A stretch of 64,000 nucleotides of DNA, from positions 1 to 64,000 of the forward strand of contig CAYTLW010000009.1 of the NCBI GenBank assembly GCA_964438735.1. The letters run 5' to 3'. This DNA comes from CAYTLW01 sp964438735. GTDB lineage: Bacteria > Myxococcota_A > UBA9042. Below the pieces are notes generated by a model. It was given only the letters and a program-made list of their open reading frames with translations. It was not told the origin of the DNA and ran no database searches. Positions within the stretch are counted from its first letter, which is position 1; each line of letters starts with the position of its first letter. Shown piece after piece: positions 26,368-35,266 of this stretch. The position numbers and the translations under genes are program-made.

Positions 26368-29031
26368 TCAGGGAGCGGTGGTTGGCGTCGCTGCGCCGAC
26401 CAGGTCGGCCAGGTTGATCGCGCTGGCCTCGATCTGCCGTCCATCGACCAGCAGTCGGCTGGCACCCTGGGCCAGGTAGGGAAGGACGCCTCCTTTCACG
26501 ACGATGGAGGCGGCCTCGAGGTGGGCTGCGCCGAAGCGCCGCTTCTTGGTGAATGCGGCGAGGCCGGCGCCGCGGATGTCGACGAACCGACTGTCGCGGA
26601 GCGTGGTGCGAGAGCTGTCCTTGGCGGCGACGCCGATGGCGGCCCCTTTGACCCGCAGGTGGCTCAAGTCGGCCTGGCTGCCCTCACCGACCGAGATGGC
26701 CTTGTCGCCCACCTGCTCCAATACGCAGCGCTCGACGGTCAGGCGGCTGCCGGCGATGTCTATCCCATCGCCGCCAACGCTCCGAAATGCGGAGTCGGTA
26801 ATGCGACCGTCGCCATATTCGACCAGCACACCGTCATCGGCGATGGCCTCGAAGCTGCTGTTGGCGATGTCCAGGCTGGCTCGAGCTACGTGGATGGCTG
26901 CGGGCCCGGTGATCCCCACCAGCTGGCTGTGCTTCATGCGCAGGTCGGTCTCGTACAGGACCAGTCCGCGGCCGCTGGTGCCGCCATCGGCGCCGCTGAT
27001 GCGGACGTGCTCGAAGGTCGCGCTGCCGCCCCTGGCTACGGTCAACGCGGCCGGTTGATCGCCAACAGCCGGGGCCACGCGCAGCTCGATGGGGGCGTCG
27101 GCGGTGGCCACCGCCTCGAACGTGCCCTGCACCACGATGCGCCCCTCCGGCCCCAGATCGAGCTTACAGCCGGGAGCGAGCTGCAAGCTGTGGCCTGCTG
27201 GCAATACCAGCGGGCGCTCCAGCCGCCACCTGCCCGCGGGAACCACGTATCCGGGACTTCCCGTAACGGGTCGTAGCCAGGCCCGAATCGGTCCATCGAA
27301 GGGGTGGTGGGTGGCCGTGGGCGCCACGAGTTCGGGTTCGGAGAGCACTGCGAAGGACTTCTTACGCCCCGCGACCTGGACGTCGAACTCCAACTCGGCG
27401 TGTCCTGGCAGTCCCACCGGGCGGGACCAGCGCAACTCGGTCCATGAGGGCGCGCCGTCGACGGCGGTCGACGTCAGGGACAACGGCAACCGCACCGCGC
27501 CGGATTGCACCGCCGGCAGACGGCGGGCCGGCCTGGCTTCCGGGACAGGCTCGCCCTTGCGCCGTCGGACAGGCGCTGCTGCCACATGCCAGCGGGCCGC
27601 CAGCACGCGCACGTCCACCAACAGCGGATTGGCCAGCCGGACGCGCGCCTCGGTCGATTGGAAGCCGGCTCTGCTGGCGCGCCGGGCGAGCAGGCTGACC
27701 GCGGGCCCCTGGTGGCCGGCCAGGACCGCCTGGGCCCGCGTGGCGACCGGCAGATCCGCACGGACCATCGGGTATTCCGCGCGGATGCGATGTCGCCACA
27801 GGGTCACATGTTCGGTGATCGGCGCCATGCGGGCGCCATCGACCACGGCGCGGGCTTCGGCCAACAAAGCGTCGACATAGGCCTGTCGCATGGGCCGCGA
27901 GACCAGCAGGTCGCGGGCGAGCGCGGACCGTCGCACCAGGGCGAACTCAGCTTCGGAGGGCTCGGCCTGAGACGCGTAGCCGATGGGCTCCAGGCGCTCG
28001 ATCATGGGGTTGTAGTAGAAGCGGAGATTGGGCCACTGGAGGAATTCGGCCGCGCCCCACAATTCGCAGACCGCGAGCAATCGGGCCATGGCCGGCAGGT
28101 CGAAGACCCGCTCGGCGGGCAGCTCACCGGCGGCGAATCCGCGCAACGAGGCGACCGCACGCAGGGCCATGGCGCGCTGGGCCGGGTCACGCAACGTGCG
28201 CTTGGCGCGGAACATGCGCACCGGGGCCAGGCGATAGTTGTCCAGCGCTCCAAGTCCGACGACGGCGGCCTCGGCATCGTCGCTCTCGGCAGCGGCTTCT
28301 TCGGACGCGTGCAGCAGACCTTTGCCGAAACGCAGGATGGGACCCTCTGGCCGCTTCTGTCCGGCGATGAGCTCGTTGGAGAAGTACTCCTCCAACGACA
28401 TGATGCCGATGGGCGTTCCGTTGATGGCCAGGCGCACAAAATGATGCCGCGGCGCGGCGACGCCGGCCAGGCGCAGGTGTTCGTAAATCGCCGCTTTGTG
28501 CAGGTAGCCGTCCGCCTCCGGTGAGCGCAGGGTGAAGCGCTCCACCCCCAAGACATGCCCGCCCCGGCGCGCATGCACGCGCAACGACCACTTCTCGCCC
28601 TGCAGGTTCTTGAGATCACTGCCCTGCAGACGAAGCACCACGTCCACCGCAGCGTCCCCGATACGAATCTTGCCGGGCACGAAATCCGAGCGCGAAACCA
28701 CGAGTTTGCCCGCGCTGAGTGCGGCCTTTCGCTTGTCTACCAGGCGCTGGTATTTCTTGAACTTCAGGTCCAACCGCAGCAGCGGCAGGTCGGCGGCTTC
28801 GAGCTCGGTCAGGGCGCCGGCCCAGGACTGCAAGGCGGCCAGGCGTGGTTCACCGGGGCGCCAGCCACGCCGCTCCATGGCCGCGTCGATGGCATCGGCG
28901 GCCAGCATGGGCAGCAGTGCGCCCAGGATCAGCAGGCCGACGGGCAGCAGGCGCCGCCAGGATTGGGAGCGTTTGCGCGCACTGCGCGTTGGTCGATCGC
29001 CTTCGCGCAGGGTGGCCAGATCGATGCGCAT
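26368..29031 (-). CDS. membrane-anchored CotH-family protein with C-terminal beta-helix
   Basis: An 887-aa protein with one N-terminal transmembrane segment (about residues 25-45, LLPVGLLILGALLPMLAADA). A CotH-like region follows at about 90-400, recognisable by VDVVLRLQGSDLKN, KWSLRVHARRG and RLAINGTPIGIMSLEEYFSN. CotH proteins are atypical protein kinases found in spore coats and many secreted proteins. From about 590 on, short repeats rich in Val, Ile, Gly and Asp suggest a right-handed beta-helix. Most of it should be extracytoplasmic. The start is uncertain: ATG 29031 lacks a clear ribosome binding site and ATG 29145 is possible. Confidence 0.8.
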   Translation of the reverse strand: MRIDLATLREGDRPTRSARKRSQSWRRLLPVGLLILGALLPMLAADAIDAAMERRGWRPGEPRLAALQSWAGALTELEAADLPLLRLDLKFKKYQRLVDKRKAALSAGKLVVSRSDFVPGKIRIGDAAVDVVLRLQGSDLKNLQGEKWSLRVHARRGGHVLGVERFTLRSPEADGYLHKAAIYEHLRLAGVAAPRHHFVRLAINGTPIGIMSLEEYFSNELIAGQKRPEGPILRFGKGLLHASEEAAAESDDAEAAVVGLGALDNYRLAPVRMFRAKRTLRDPAQRAMALRAVASLRGFAAGELPAERVFDLPAMARLLAVCELWGAAEFLQWPNLRFYYNPMIERLEPIGYASQAEPSEAEFALVRRSALARDLLVSRPMRQAYVDALLAEARAVVDGARMAPITEHVTLWRHRIRAEYPMVRADLPVATRAQAVLAGHQGPAVSLLARRASRAGFQSTEARVRLANPLLVDVRVLAARWHVAAAPVRRRKGEPVPEARPARRLPAVQSGAVRLPLSLTSTAVDGAPSWTELRWSRPVGLPGHAELEFDVQVAGRKKSFAVLSEPELVAPTATHHPFDGPIRAWLRPVTGSPGYVVPAGRWRLERPLVLPAGHSLQLAPGCKLDLGPEGRIVVQGTFEAVATADAPIELRVAPAVGDQPAALTVARGGSATFEHVRISGADGGTSGRGLVLYETDLRMKHSQLVGITGPAAIHVARASLDIANSSFEAIADDGVLVEYGDGRITDSAFRSVGGDGIDIAGSRLTVERCVLEQVGDKAISVGEGSQADLSHLRVKGAAIGVAAKDSSRTTLRDSRFVDIRGAGLAAFTKKRRFGAAHLEAASIVVKGGVLPYLAQGASRLLVDGRQIEASAINLADLVGAATPTTAP

Positions 29032-29177
29032 CGGAGGGGCTCGTGTCGGCTGGGCGGCGAGGGCGCCGTCGTGCAGCCCGGGTTGCAAGCTGATATGGTA
29101 GCCGGACGGAAGGGAAGCGGCGAGTTTTGCCGGATTCCCCAGCATGGACACGGCAGCGCCGGTGGTCGGAGCGGGGG

Positions 29178-30155
29178 GTGGCATTGAGTTGGGTCGTTTC
29201 GCTGTGGCATCGCCTCTCCGCCGCGCTTGACGCAGCCCGAGACCGCGTGCGCGCAGCCCGCACCAGGCTCGCCAACAGGCTACCGGTCCTGAGCCGTGCC
29301 TGGCGCATCGCCGCCGACGTCGAGGTGATCGACCGGGCCGGTTCGCTGGCCATGTTCGCCATCCTGGCCGCGGTGCCGGCCATGTTCGGCGCGTTTTCGG
29401 CACTGGGCTTCGTCTTCGACACCGTGGACGAGGTCGCCCACCTGGCCAACGTGACCGTACCCAGCGAGCAAGGCGTCATCGCCAGGATCAGCCTGATGGT
29501 GCAGGAGAGCCTGCCGGGCGTGTCCTGGGATCCGGCCACCCTGGCCGCGGCGCTGGTCCGCCACCGGGCGATCAACGGCTTCTTCGGCACCTTCGGCGCG
29601 GTGATCCTCGGCATGGGCCTGTTCAGCCGCTTTGACGCCGCCATCCGCGCCCTCTTCGACTGCAAGAAGCGCTCGGCCTGGCGCGCCGCCGGCCTGATGG
29701 GCCTGGTCTTCCTGATCGGTTCGCTGCTGGCCATGGTGCTGGCCGTGGCCTCTCCGCTGACGGAGTGGGGCCTCAGCGTGGCGGCGCAGAGCGTGTCGAG
29801 CCTGTCGCTGGGTTGGGTCGACGGCGTTGCCATCCTGGTGGCGATCACCCAGACACTGCCGGTGGCCATCGGCTTCTTCGTCCTGGTGCGCTGGTCTGCG
29901 GGCCGAGACCACGTATTGAACCGCCGCCTGACGACCATGTCACTGGCCTACGGTGCGGTGTGGTTTCTGGGCCAGCGGGTGTTCACGCTCTACGTCAGCG
30001 AGATCGTCAAGATGGACGCCATCTACGGCGCCCTGACCGGCCTCATCGCGCTCATGCTGTGGCTGTACTACGCCACGGTCGCCTTCCTCTTCACGGTAGC
30101 GACCCTGGCGGCCTGGGAGGAGGTCAGCCGCAAGCGCGCGCTGCAGGAAGGCTGA
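29178..30155 (+). CDS. YihY/BrkB-family inner membrane protein
   Basis: A 325-aa integral membrane protein with about six transmembrane helices and the YihY/virulence factor BrkB pattern: a long N-terminal amphipathic part, then FAILAAVPAMFGAFSALGFV, and a C-terminal GALTGLIALMLWLYYATVAFL. The molecular function of the family is not settled; the old RNase BN assignment was withdrawn. Start GTG 29178 follows a G-rich ribosome binding site; a TTG at 29127 in the same frame is an alternative. It is divergent from the CotH-like gene. Confidence 0.85.
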   Translation: MALSWVVSLWHRLSAALDAARDRVRAARTRLANRLPVLSRAWRIAADVEVIDRAGSLAMFAILAAVPAMFGAFSALGFVFDTVDEVAHLANVTVPSEQGVIARISLMVQESLPGVSWDPATLAAALVRHRAINGFFGTFGAVILGMGLFSRFDAAIRALFDCKKRSAWRAAGLMGLVFLIGSLLAMVLAVASPLTEWGLSVAAQSVSSLSLGWVDGVAILVAITQTLPVAIGFFVLVRWSAGRDHVLNRRLTTMSLAYGAVWFLGQRVFTLYVSEIVKMDAIYGALTGLIALMLWLYYATVAFLFTVATLAAWEEVSRKRALQEG

Positions 30156-30218
30156 CGTCAGCGCTTCGGCTCACTGCCGGATTGTCGTCCGGTCACACTG
30201 CCGCTACCCTGCCCGCCC

Positions 30219-30587
30219 ATGCGCGTCGACCTGAGCAAGACCTTCCGCTTCGAATCCGCACATCGGCTGCCCAGGCTGCCCGACGGTCACAAGTGTCGTC
30301 GGTTGCACGGCCACTCCTTCCGCTGCGACGTGGTCGTCCGCGGCGAAATCGACGAAGAGCTGGGCTGGTTCATCGACTATGCCGACATCAAGGCCGTCGT
30401 CGACCCGATCATCGACCGGCTCGACCATCACTATCTCAACGAGATCGAAGGGCTCGACAACCCTACAGCAGAGATCTTGAGCCGCTGGATCTGGGATCGC
30501 ATCCAGCCCGACCTGCCGGGGCTGTTCGCGGTCACGATCCACGAGACCTGCACGTCCGCCTGCACCTACCACGGGCCGCAAGGCTGA
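30219..30587 (+). CDS. queD: 6-carboxy-tetrahydropterin synthase QueD
   Basis: A 122-aa T-fold enzyme of queuosine synthesis, converting dihydroneopterin triphosphate to 6-carboxytetrahydropterin. The zinc histidines are in FESAHRL and RLHGHSF. The catalytic Cys is four residues before HGH (KCRRLHGH), the CxxxHGH form of QueD/PTPS-I. The C-terminal VTIHETCTSACTYHG is typical. The next gene is a divergent homologue with a different active-site pattern. Confidence 0.9.
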   Translation: MRVDLSKTFRFESAHRLPRLPDGHKCRRLHGHSFRCDVVVRGEIDEELGWFIDYADIKAVVDPIIDRLDHHYLNEIEGLDNPTAEILSRWIWDRIQPDLPGLFAVTIHETCTSACTYHGPQG

Positions 30588-30618
30588 GCGCATGGGTCCA
30601 GGACCCACAGGAAGCGAC

Positions 30619-31128
30619 ATGAGTCAGCCACTTCTCCAAGAGCGTTTCGGCATCCGCCTGTACAAGGAGTACTTCAACTTTGCCGCGGCGCACTTTCTGA
30701 TCTTCCCCGACGGCAGCCGAGAGGAGCTGCATGGCCACAACTATCGGGCGACCCTGGAGCTCGATGGCCCCTTGGGGCCCGGCGGACTGGTCGCCGACTT
30801 CCTGCAGGTCAAGCCGGTCTTTCGCGCGCTCTGCGACGGCCTCGATCACCGGGTGCTCCTGCCCGGCCAGAATCGATTCTTGGATGTGGAGGAGGACGAG
30901 CGCGAGGTGACGGCGAAGCTGGCCGAGGATCGCTGGATCTTCCCGCGCCGCGACGTGCGTGTGCTGCCGATCGAGAATACCGCCAGTGAATTGCTGGCGC
31001 GCCATCTATGCATGGAGTTCATGGACGCGCTGGCCCGACACCTGCCCTTTGTCGCCGTGCAACGCGTGCTGGTCTCCGTCCAGGAATCGCGAGGCCAGTC
31101 TGCTGTCTACGAGCGAACGGCGGAGTAG
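30619..31128 (+). CDS. PTPS-family protein, PTPS-III-like
   Basis: A 169-aa 6-pyruvoyl-tetrahydropterin-synthase homologue. Zinc histidines are in FAAAHFL and LHGHNY. The Cys four residues before HGH is replaced by Arg, and Glu stands three residues before (EELHGH). The ExxHGH arrangement is the mark of PTPS-III enzymes, which can bypass dihydroneopterin aldolase in folate synthesis by making 6-hydroxymethyl-dihydropterin. ATG 30619 follows AGGAAG. It lies between queD and the DUF2723 gene with tight spacing. The folate role is inference from this motif. Confidence 0.75.
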   Translation: MSQPLLQERFGIRLYKEYFNFAAAHFLIFPDGSREELHGHNYRATLELDGPLGPGGLVADFLQVKPVFRALCDGLDHRVLLPGQNRFLDVEEDEREVTAKLAEDRWIFPRRDVRVLPIENTASELLARHLCMEFMDALARHLPFVAVQRVLVSVQESRGQSAVYERTAE

Positions 31129-31131
31129 CGT

Positions 31132-33132
31132 ATGGCCGAATCCGCCACCATCGACGCCGGTAGTACCCCAGCAACATCCATCTGGAGGGATCCGTGGGCC
31201 TGCGGGGTGGGCGCCCTGGCCATGGCGCTCTTCGCCTTGGCCGGCGCGGCCGGACCGACGTGGCTGGACTCCGGCGAGCTCATCGCCGCGGCGCGCGAGC
31301 TGGGCGGCATCCATCCGCCCGGCCACCCAGCGTGGTTGTCACTGGCAGCAGGTGCTGAGTGGCTGCCCTTGGGACCGCAGGCCGCCCGTCTATCGTGGCT
31401 GAGCGCTCTCGGCGCTGGCGTCTCGGTAGCGCTCTGTGTACGCATCGCGCGCCTTGTTCTTGGCCCATTTGGCAACACCGCCGTGGGTTCGATGTGGGCC
31501 GGCATGGCGGGCCTGGCGCTGCTGGCCAGTGGTTCGTTGTGGACCGTGGCGACCCGCGTTGAGGTCTACACGTTGGCGCTGGCCACGGGCTTGTGGGGAT
31601 TCGATGCGGCGCTTCGGGCCGGCCAGGCGTGCGCACGCACACCGTCTGTGATGCCGCGTTCGGCCATAATTGCTCTGGGCGAGGTGACGGTCGCCGTCGC
31701 CCTGGGCCTGTGCAACCACCACTACATCACACTCTTTGCGCTGCCGGCCCTGACCCTGGCCGGCTGGCCCGCTCTTCGCGCGCTCGCCGCCCACAGGCCT
31801 CGCCAACTTCTGGTCCTGGTGGGGTTGGCGGTGGTGGTCGGCTTGACCTATCTGGCGTTGCCCCTGCGCGCTGTGGCCGAGTCCGAGATGCGCTGGGGCA
31901 ATCCGGCGACCTGGTCCGGCTTCTGGGACACGGTCAGCGCCGCGCACTTCCAACGCTCGGTGACCGACTCCGACGTGTCGCCGGGCGGCAATATGCTGGT
32001 GCTCTTTGGCACGGTCGTGCACGCCCAGGGGACCTGGCTGGCAGCCTTTGGCGCCTTGGGGCTCGCACTGGGCTGGCTGCGTCGGGATCGTATCTGGCTG
32101 GCCTTGCTGCTGGCCCTGTTGGGCGGTCTGGCGACCAAGGCGCCCATGGCCATCGACACCCGCAATCCGGACGACCACGGTTATCTGCTCATGGCCGCCG
32201 CCTCGCTGTCCATTGGCATCGCCATGTTCGGCTCGGTGGTTTTTGGCGCGCGAGGTTTGATGGCCGGGGCAGCGGCATCCACCAAGGCCAGGTTGAGCTT
32301 CTTCGTACTGCCCTGGGCCGTGGTCCTGGTGGTCCTGAATTGCCTGACGTTATGGGATACGCCAGAGACCAACCTGTCCGGCGTCCGGGGTGCCGAGGTG
32401 ATCGACAGCCACGTTCGGCGGGCCCTGCCGCCGGGCGCGATGCTGCTGACCAACTACTACGGGCTGGCGTTCAACGAGCAGGCCTATCGCCTGGCCGAGG
32501 GAAGACGACCTGACCTGCTCGCCCCGCACCTGTCCATGCGCACGGGCGATACAGATGGCGGCCGCGGGTACCAACGGTGGTTCGTCCGGCGATACCCCAA
32601 CGAGAAGGTGCTGGCAAAAGCCGCCGCCCACCTTGGGCGCAGTCCGGTGGGCAACTTCCTCGAAGCCCGTAAACGCCGGGCCGTCTGGGCCGAGGCCGAT
32701 CCGGACAATCGCGTGCCGACGGAGATCTACGAGTTCGGCGGTATCGTGCATCGGCTCGTGGACGACCGCGAGACGAACCTGGGCTATGAACCGTCTCGGT
32801 TGCGACAGCGGCGGACCCGGATCTGGGGCGATCTCTACGCCCGCCTGGAGGCCGCCGGCCCCATGGATCATCAGACCCGCTCCGTGCTGGCCTGGCAACA
32901 TGCGTTGGGGGCCGCCATCGGGCTCCGCCGCGGCTGGCGCGAGATCGCATCGGATGAGATCAAGCGGGGGCGCAAACTCGCCCCATCGGATCGGCTCCTG
33001 GCCCAGTTGAAGGCACGTCTCGACCTGCTCGATGGCGCCTGGCAACGCGGCGACACCGACGCTTTCCACCGCCTGTGGCAAAGCTATTCGCGCTTGACGC
33101 TCGACGACCTGGCCAGCACGCCCGAGAGTTGA
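31132..33132 (+). CDS. DUF2723 family multi-pass membrane protein
   Basis: A 666-aa protein with about nine to ten transmembrane helices in the first 430 residues. The N-terminal loop TWLDSGELIAAARELGGIHP with PPGHPAW identifies the DUF2723 family, which resembles GT-C protein O-mannosyltransferases: the acidic loop after the first helix corresponds to the catalytic site. The soluble C-terminal part (about 430-666) is periplasmic or cytoplasmic and unassigned. It starts three bases after the PTPS-III-like gene. A role in glycosylating secreted or cell-envelope proteins is plausible but not shown. Confidence 0.85.
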   Translation: MAESATIDAGSTPATSIWRDPWACGVGALAMALFALAGAAGPTWLDSGELIAAARELGGIHPPGHPAWLSLAAGAEWLPLGPQAARLSWLSALGAGVSVALCVRIARLVLGPFGNTAVGSMWAGMAGLALLASGSLWTVATRVEVYTLALATGLWGFDAALRAGQACARTPSVMPRSAIIALGEVTVAVALGLCNHHYITLFALPALTLAGWPALRALAAHRPRQLLVLVGLAVVVGLTYLALPLRAVAESEMRWGNPATWSGFWDTVSAAHFQRSVTDSDVSPGGNMLVLFGTVVHAQGTWLAAFGALGLALGWLRRDRIWLALLLALLGGLATKAPMAIDTRNPDDHGYLLMAAASLSIGIAMFGSVVFGARGLMAGAAASTKARLSFFVLPWAVVLVVLNCLTLWDTPETNLSGVRGAEVIDSHVRRALPPGAMLLTNYYGLAFNEQAYRLAEGRRPDLLAPHLSMRTGDTDGGRGYQRWFVRRYPNEKVLAKAAAHLGRSPVGNFLEARKRRAVWAEADPDNRVPTEIYEFGGIVHRLVDDRETNLGYEPSRLRQRRTRIWGDLYARLEAAGPMDHQTRSVLAWQHALGAAIGLRRGWREIASDEIKRGRKLAPSDRLLAQLKARLDLLDGAWQRGDTDAFHRLWQSYSRLTLDDLASTPES

Positions 33133-33273
33133 GCCCGGGGAGCGTGGATGATCGGCCACAGAAGGGCCGACACGTGGGGCCGATTGGAATGCGGCAGCCG
33201 ACGGGGCATCATCGACCGGCACCAGCAGCCAGAGCGCGCACTCCCAGTGGCGCCGGCCAGCGGAGGAGGGCGA

Positions 33274-34317
33274 ATGGTCCAGCCAACTGACGACGCGTGG
33301 CGACGCAAGAACGAGCACATGCAGATCGCCCGCGAAGATGGCACCACCCAGCGGCCTGGTCGGACCAACGGCCTGGAGCAATTCGCCTTCGAGATGCTCT
33401 CGCTGCCGGAGATGCACCTGGACGACGTCGACACACGCTGCCGACTGCTGGGCAAGACGTTGCGCGCACCGCTTCTGGTGGGCGCAATGACCGGCGGCAG
33501 CGGCGAGGCGGCGACCGTCAACCGCGTCCTGGCCGAAGCGGCCGAACGGTGTGGCGTTGGCTTCTGTCTGGGCTCGCAGCGGCCCATGCTCGACGGCGAC
33601 GCGGCGGCGGCACAGTCCTTCATGGTCCGCGATGTGGCGCCCTCGACGCTCCTGTTCGGCAACATCGGGGCTGTGCAGTTGCGCGATCAGCTGGATGGTC
33701 AACAACTGGCTGAACTCACGTTGTCGGTCGGTGCGGACGCCGCCCTGGTGCACGTCAACCCGTTGCAGGAGGCGATCCAGCCGGAGGGCGACAGGAACTG
33801 GCGCGGCGTCTTCGATGCCATCGCTGACGCAGCCTCCAACTGTTCGGTGCCCGTGCTGGTCAAAGAGGTGGGCGGTGGTCTCGGCGAGCAGACCTTGCGG
33901 GCGCTGGCGTTAACCGGAATCGCCGGCGTGGAGACCGCCGGCGTGGGCGGCACCTCATGGGCCAGAATCGAGGCGTTGCGCCATAGCGAACGAACGCCTC
34001 AGGCGGTAGCCGGCTCCGTGCTCGCCGGCTTCGGAACCCCCACCGCGCGCAGCGTAGGATTGGCCCGGCGCGCATTCCCCGGTCGCATCGTGGTCGCCTC
34101 CGGAGGCCTGCGAGATGGCCTCCAGGTCGCCAAGTGCATCGCCCTGGGCTCGGACGCGGCGGCCATGGCCTGGCCATTCCTGGTCGCTGCCAGAGGTGGA
34201 CTCGACGCGGTGATCAACGAGATCGAGGCGGTGATCGAGACCTTGCGAGTGACCATGTTCCTGGTCGGCGCGCCGACGCTGTCGCACCTGGCCAATACCC
34301 CCCTCGAGGCGGCCTGA
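33274..34317 (+). CDS. fni: type 2 isopentenyl-diphosphate delta-isomerase
   Basis: A 347-aa FMN- and NADPH-dependent enzyme interconverting isopentenyl and dimethylallyl diphosphate. It starts MVQPTDDAWRRKNEHMQIA, with the conserved RKxEH. LLVGAMTGGSGEA, CLGSQRPML, ALVHVNPLQEAIQPEGD, VKEVGGGL and ASGGLRDGLQVAKCIALGS (FMN phosphate binding) are present. ATG 33274 has a GGAGGAGGG ribosome binding site; codons upstream in this frame are not part of the gene. First gene of the mevalonate-pathway operon. Confidence 0.96.
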   Translation: MVQPTDDAWRRKNEHMQIAREDGTTQRPGRTNGLEQFAFEMLSLPEMHLDDVDTRCRLLGKTLRAPLLVGAMTGGSGEAATVNRVLAEAAERCGVGFCLGSQRPMLDGDAAAAQSFMVRDVAPSTLLFGNIGAVQLRDQLDGQQLAELTLSVGADAALVHVNPLQEAIQPEGDRNWRGVFDAIADAASNCSVPVLVKEVGGGLGEQTLRALALTGIAGVETAGVGGTSWARIEALRHSERTPQAVAGSVLAGFGTPTARSVGLARRAFPGRIVVASGGLRDGLQVAKCIALGSDAAAMAWPFLVAARGGLDAVINEIEAVIETLRVTMFLVGAPTLSHLANTPLEAA

Positions 34318-34321
34318 GCGT

Positions 34322-35266
34322 ATGGTTCCTGCACGGGCCCAAGGGGTCGGCCTCGGCAAGGCGATCCTCGCCGGCGAGCACTTCGTACTCGATGGCACCA
34401 CCGCTGTCGCCATCGCCTTGCCCTCCTTTCGAACCAAGGTCCGTCTCGAGCGGCGCGTTGCGGGCGCTGGCATGGAGCTGGCCAACCCGGACGACGACCT
34501 GACACAGAGCGATCGCGCGCAGACCCTGGCGATGCTGACTCGAGCGCTCGATCAGGCAAACGTGCCTGCACACGTGAGCGCGTCCATCCAGTCCACCGTA
34601 CCATTGCGACGGGGCTTCGGTTCAAGCGCTGCCCTGGCCGTGGCTGCGGTTCAGGCGGCGTGCTCGCTGGCCGGCAGGTCGCCGCCAACCGCGCAGCAGT
34701 GGCTGGATCGGGCGCGGGCGATCGAGGCGCTGGTCCACGGCACGTCGTCTGGGCTCGATCCGGCGGCGGCTATGGGTCACGGAGCGGTGGCATTCCGAGA
34801 CGGCCGCATGTTGCGCACCATCACGCCACCGAATACGGGCGACTGGGCCCGAGCGCGCTGGATACTGCTCGATCTCGGGCCAGGGCCGGCCACGGGTGAA
34901 GTCATCGCCCGCGCCACGGCGGCCCGTAAGGCCATGGCGGCCGACGCGCTGGATGAGCTGGTCCAGCGCGCCGATGGCGCTGCGCGTGCGGCGATCCAGT
35001 CGTTGGAAGCCGGAGATGTCGCCGGGGTCGCCCGCGCCATGCGGGCCAATGCCGCCTGCCTTGAAGAGATCGCCGTGGTCGACGGCCGGATGCGCGCGGG
35101 CATGGCTGCAGCCCTGGCGGCCGGGGCGCTGGCCGTCAAGCAGACCGGCGCCGGCCTGGGCGGCGCCCTGCTCGCCCTTGCGCCCGACGAAGAAACGGCC
35201 CATACAGTGTGCGATTCTGTGGGCGATCGTGTCGCCAGCACCTGGATCGTGGAGACAGTGGCATGA
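34322..35266 (+). CDS. mvk: mevalonate kinase
   Basis: A 314-aa GHMP kinase that phosphorylates mevalonate at O5. It begins with GKAILAGEHFVLDGTTAVAI, the GHMP N-terminal strand, and the ATP loop is PLRRGFGSSAALAVAA. GTSSGLDPAAAMGHG contains the catalytic Asp region, and KQTGAGLGGALLALA is motif 3. Length is slightly short but complete. It starts four bases after fni and overlaps the next gene by four bases (ATGA). Confidence 0.93.
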   Translation: MVPARAQGVGLGKAILAGEHFVLDGTTAVAIALPSFRTKVRLERRVAGAGMELANPDDDLTQSDRAQTLAMLTRALDQANVPAHVSASIQSTVPLRRGFGSSAALAVAAVQAACSLAGRSPPTAQQWLDRARAIEALVHGTSSGLDPAAAMGHGAVAFRDGRMLRTITPPNTGDWARARWILLDLGPGPATGEVIARATAARKAMAADALDELVQRADGAARAAIQSLEAGDVAGVARAMRANAACLEEIAVVDGRMRAGMAAALAAGALAVKQTGAGLGGALLALAPDEETAHTVCDSVGDRVASTWIVETVA

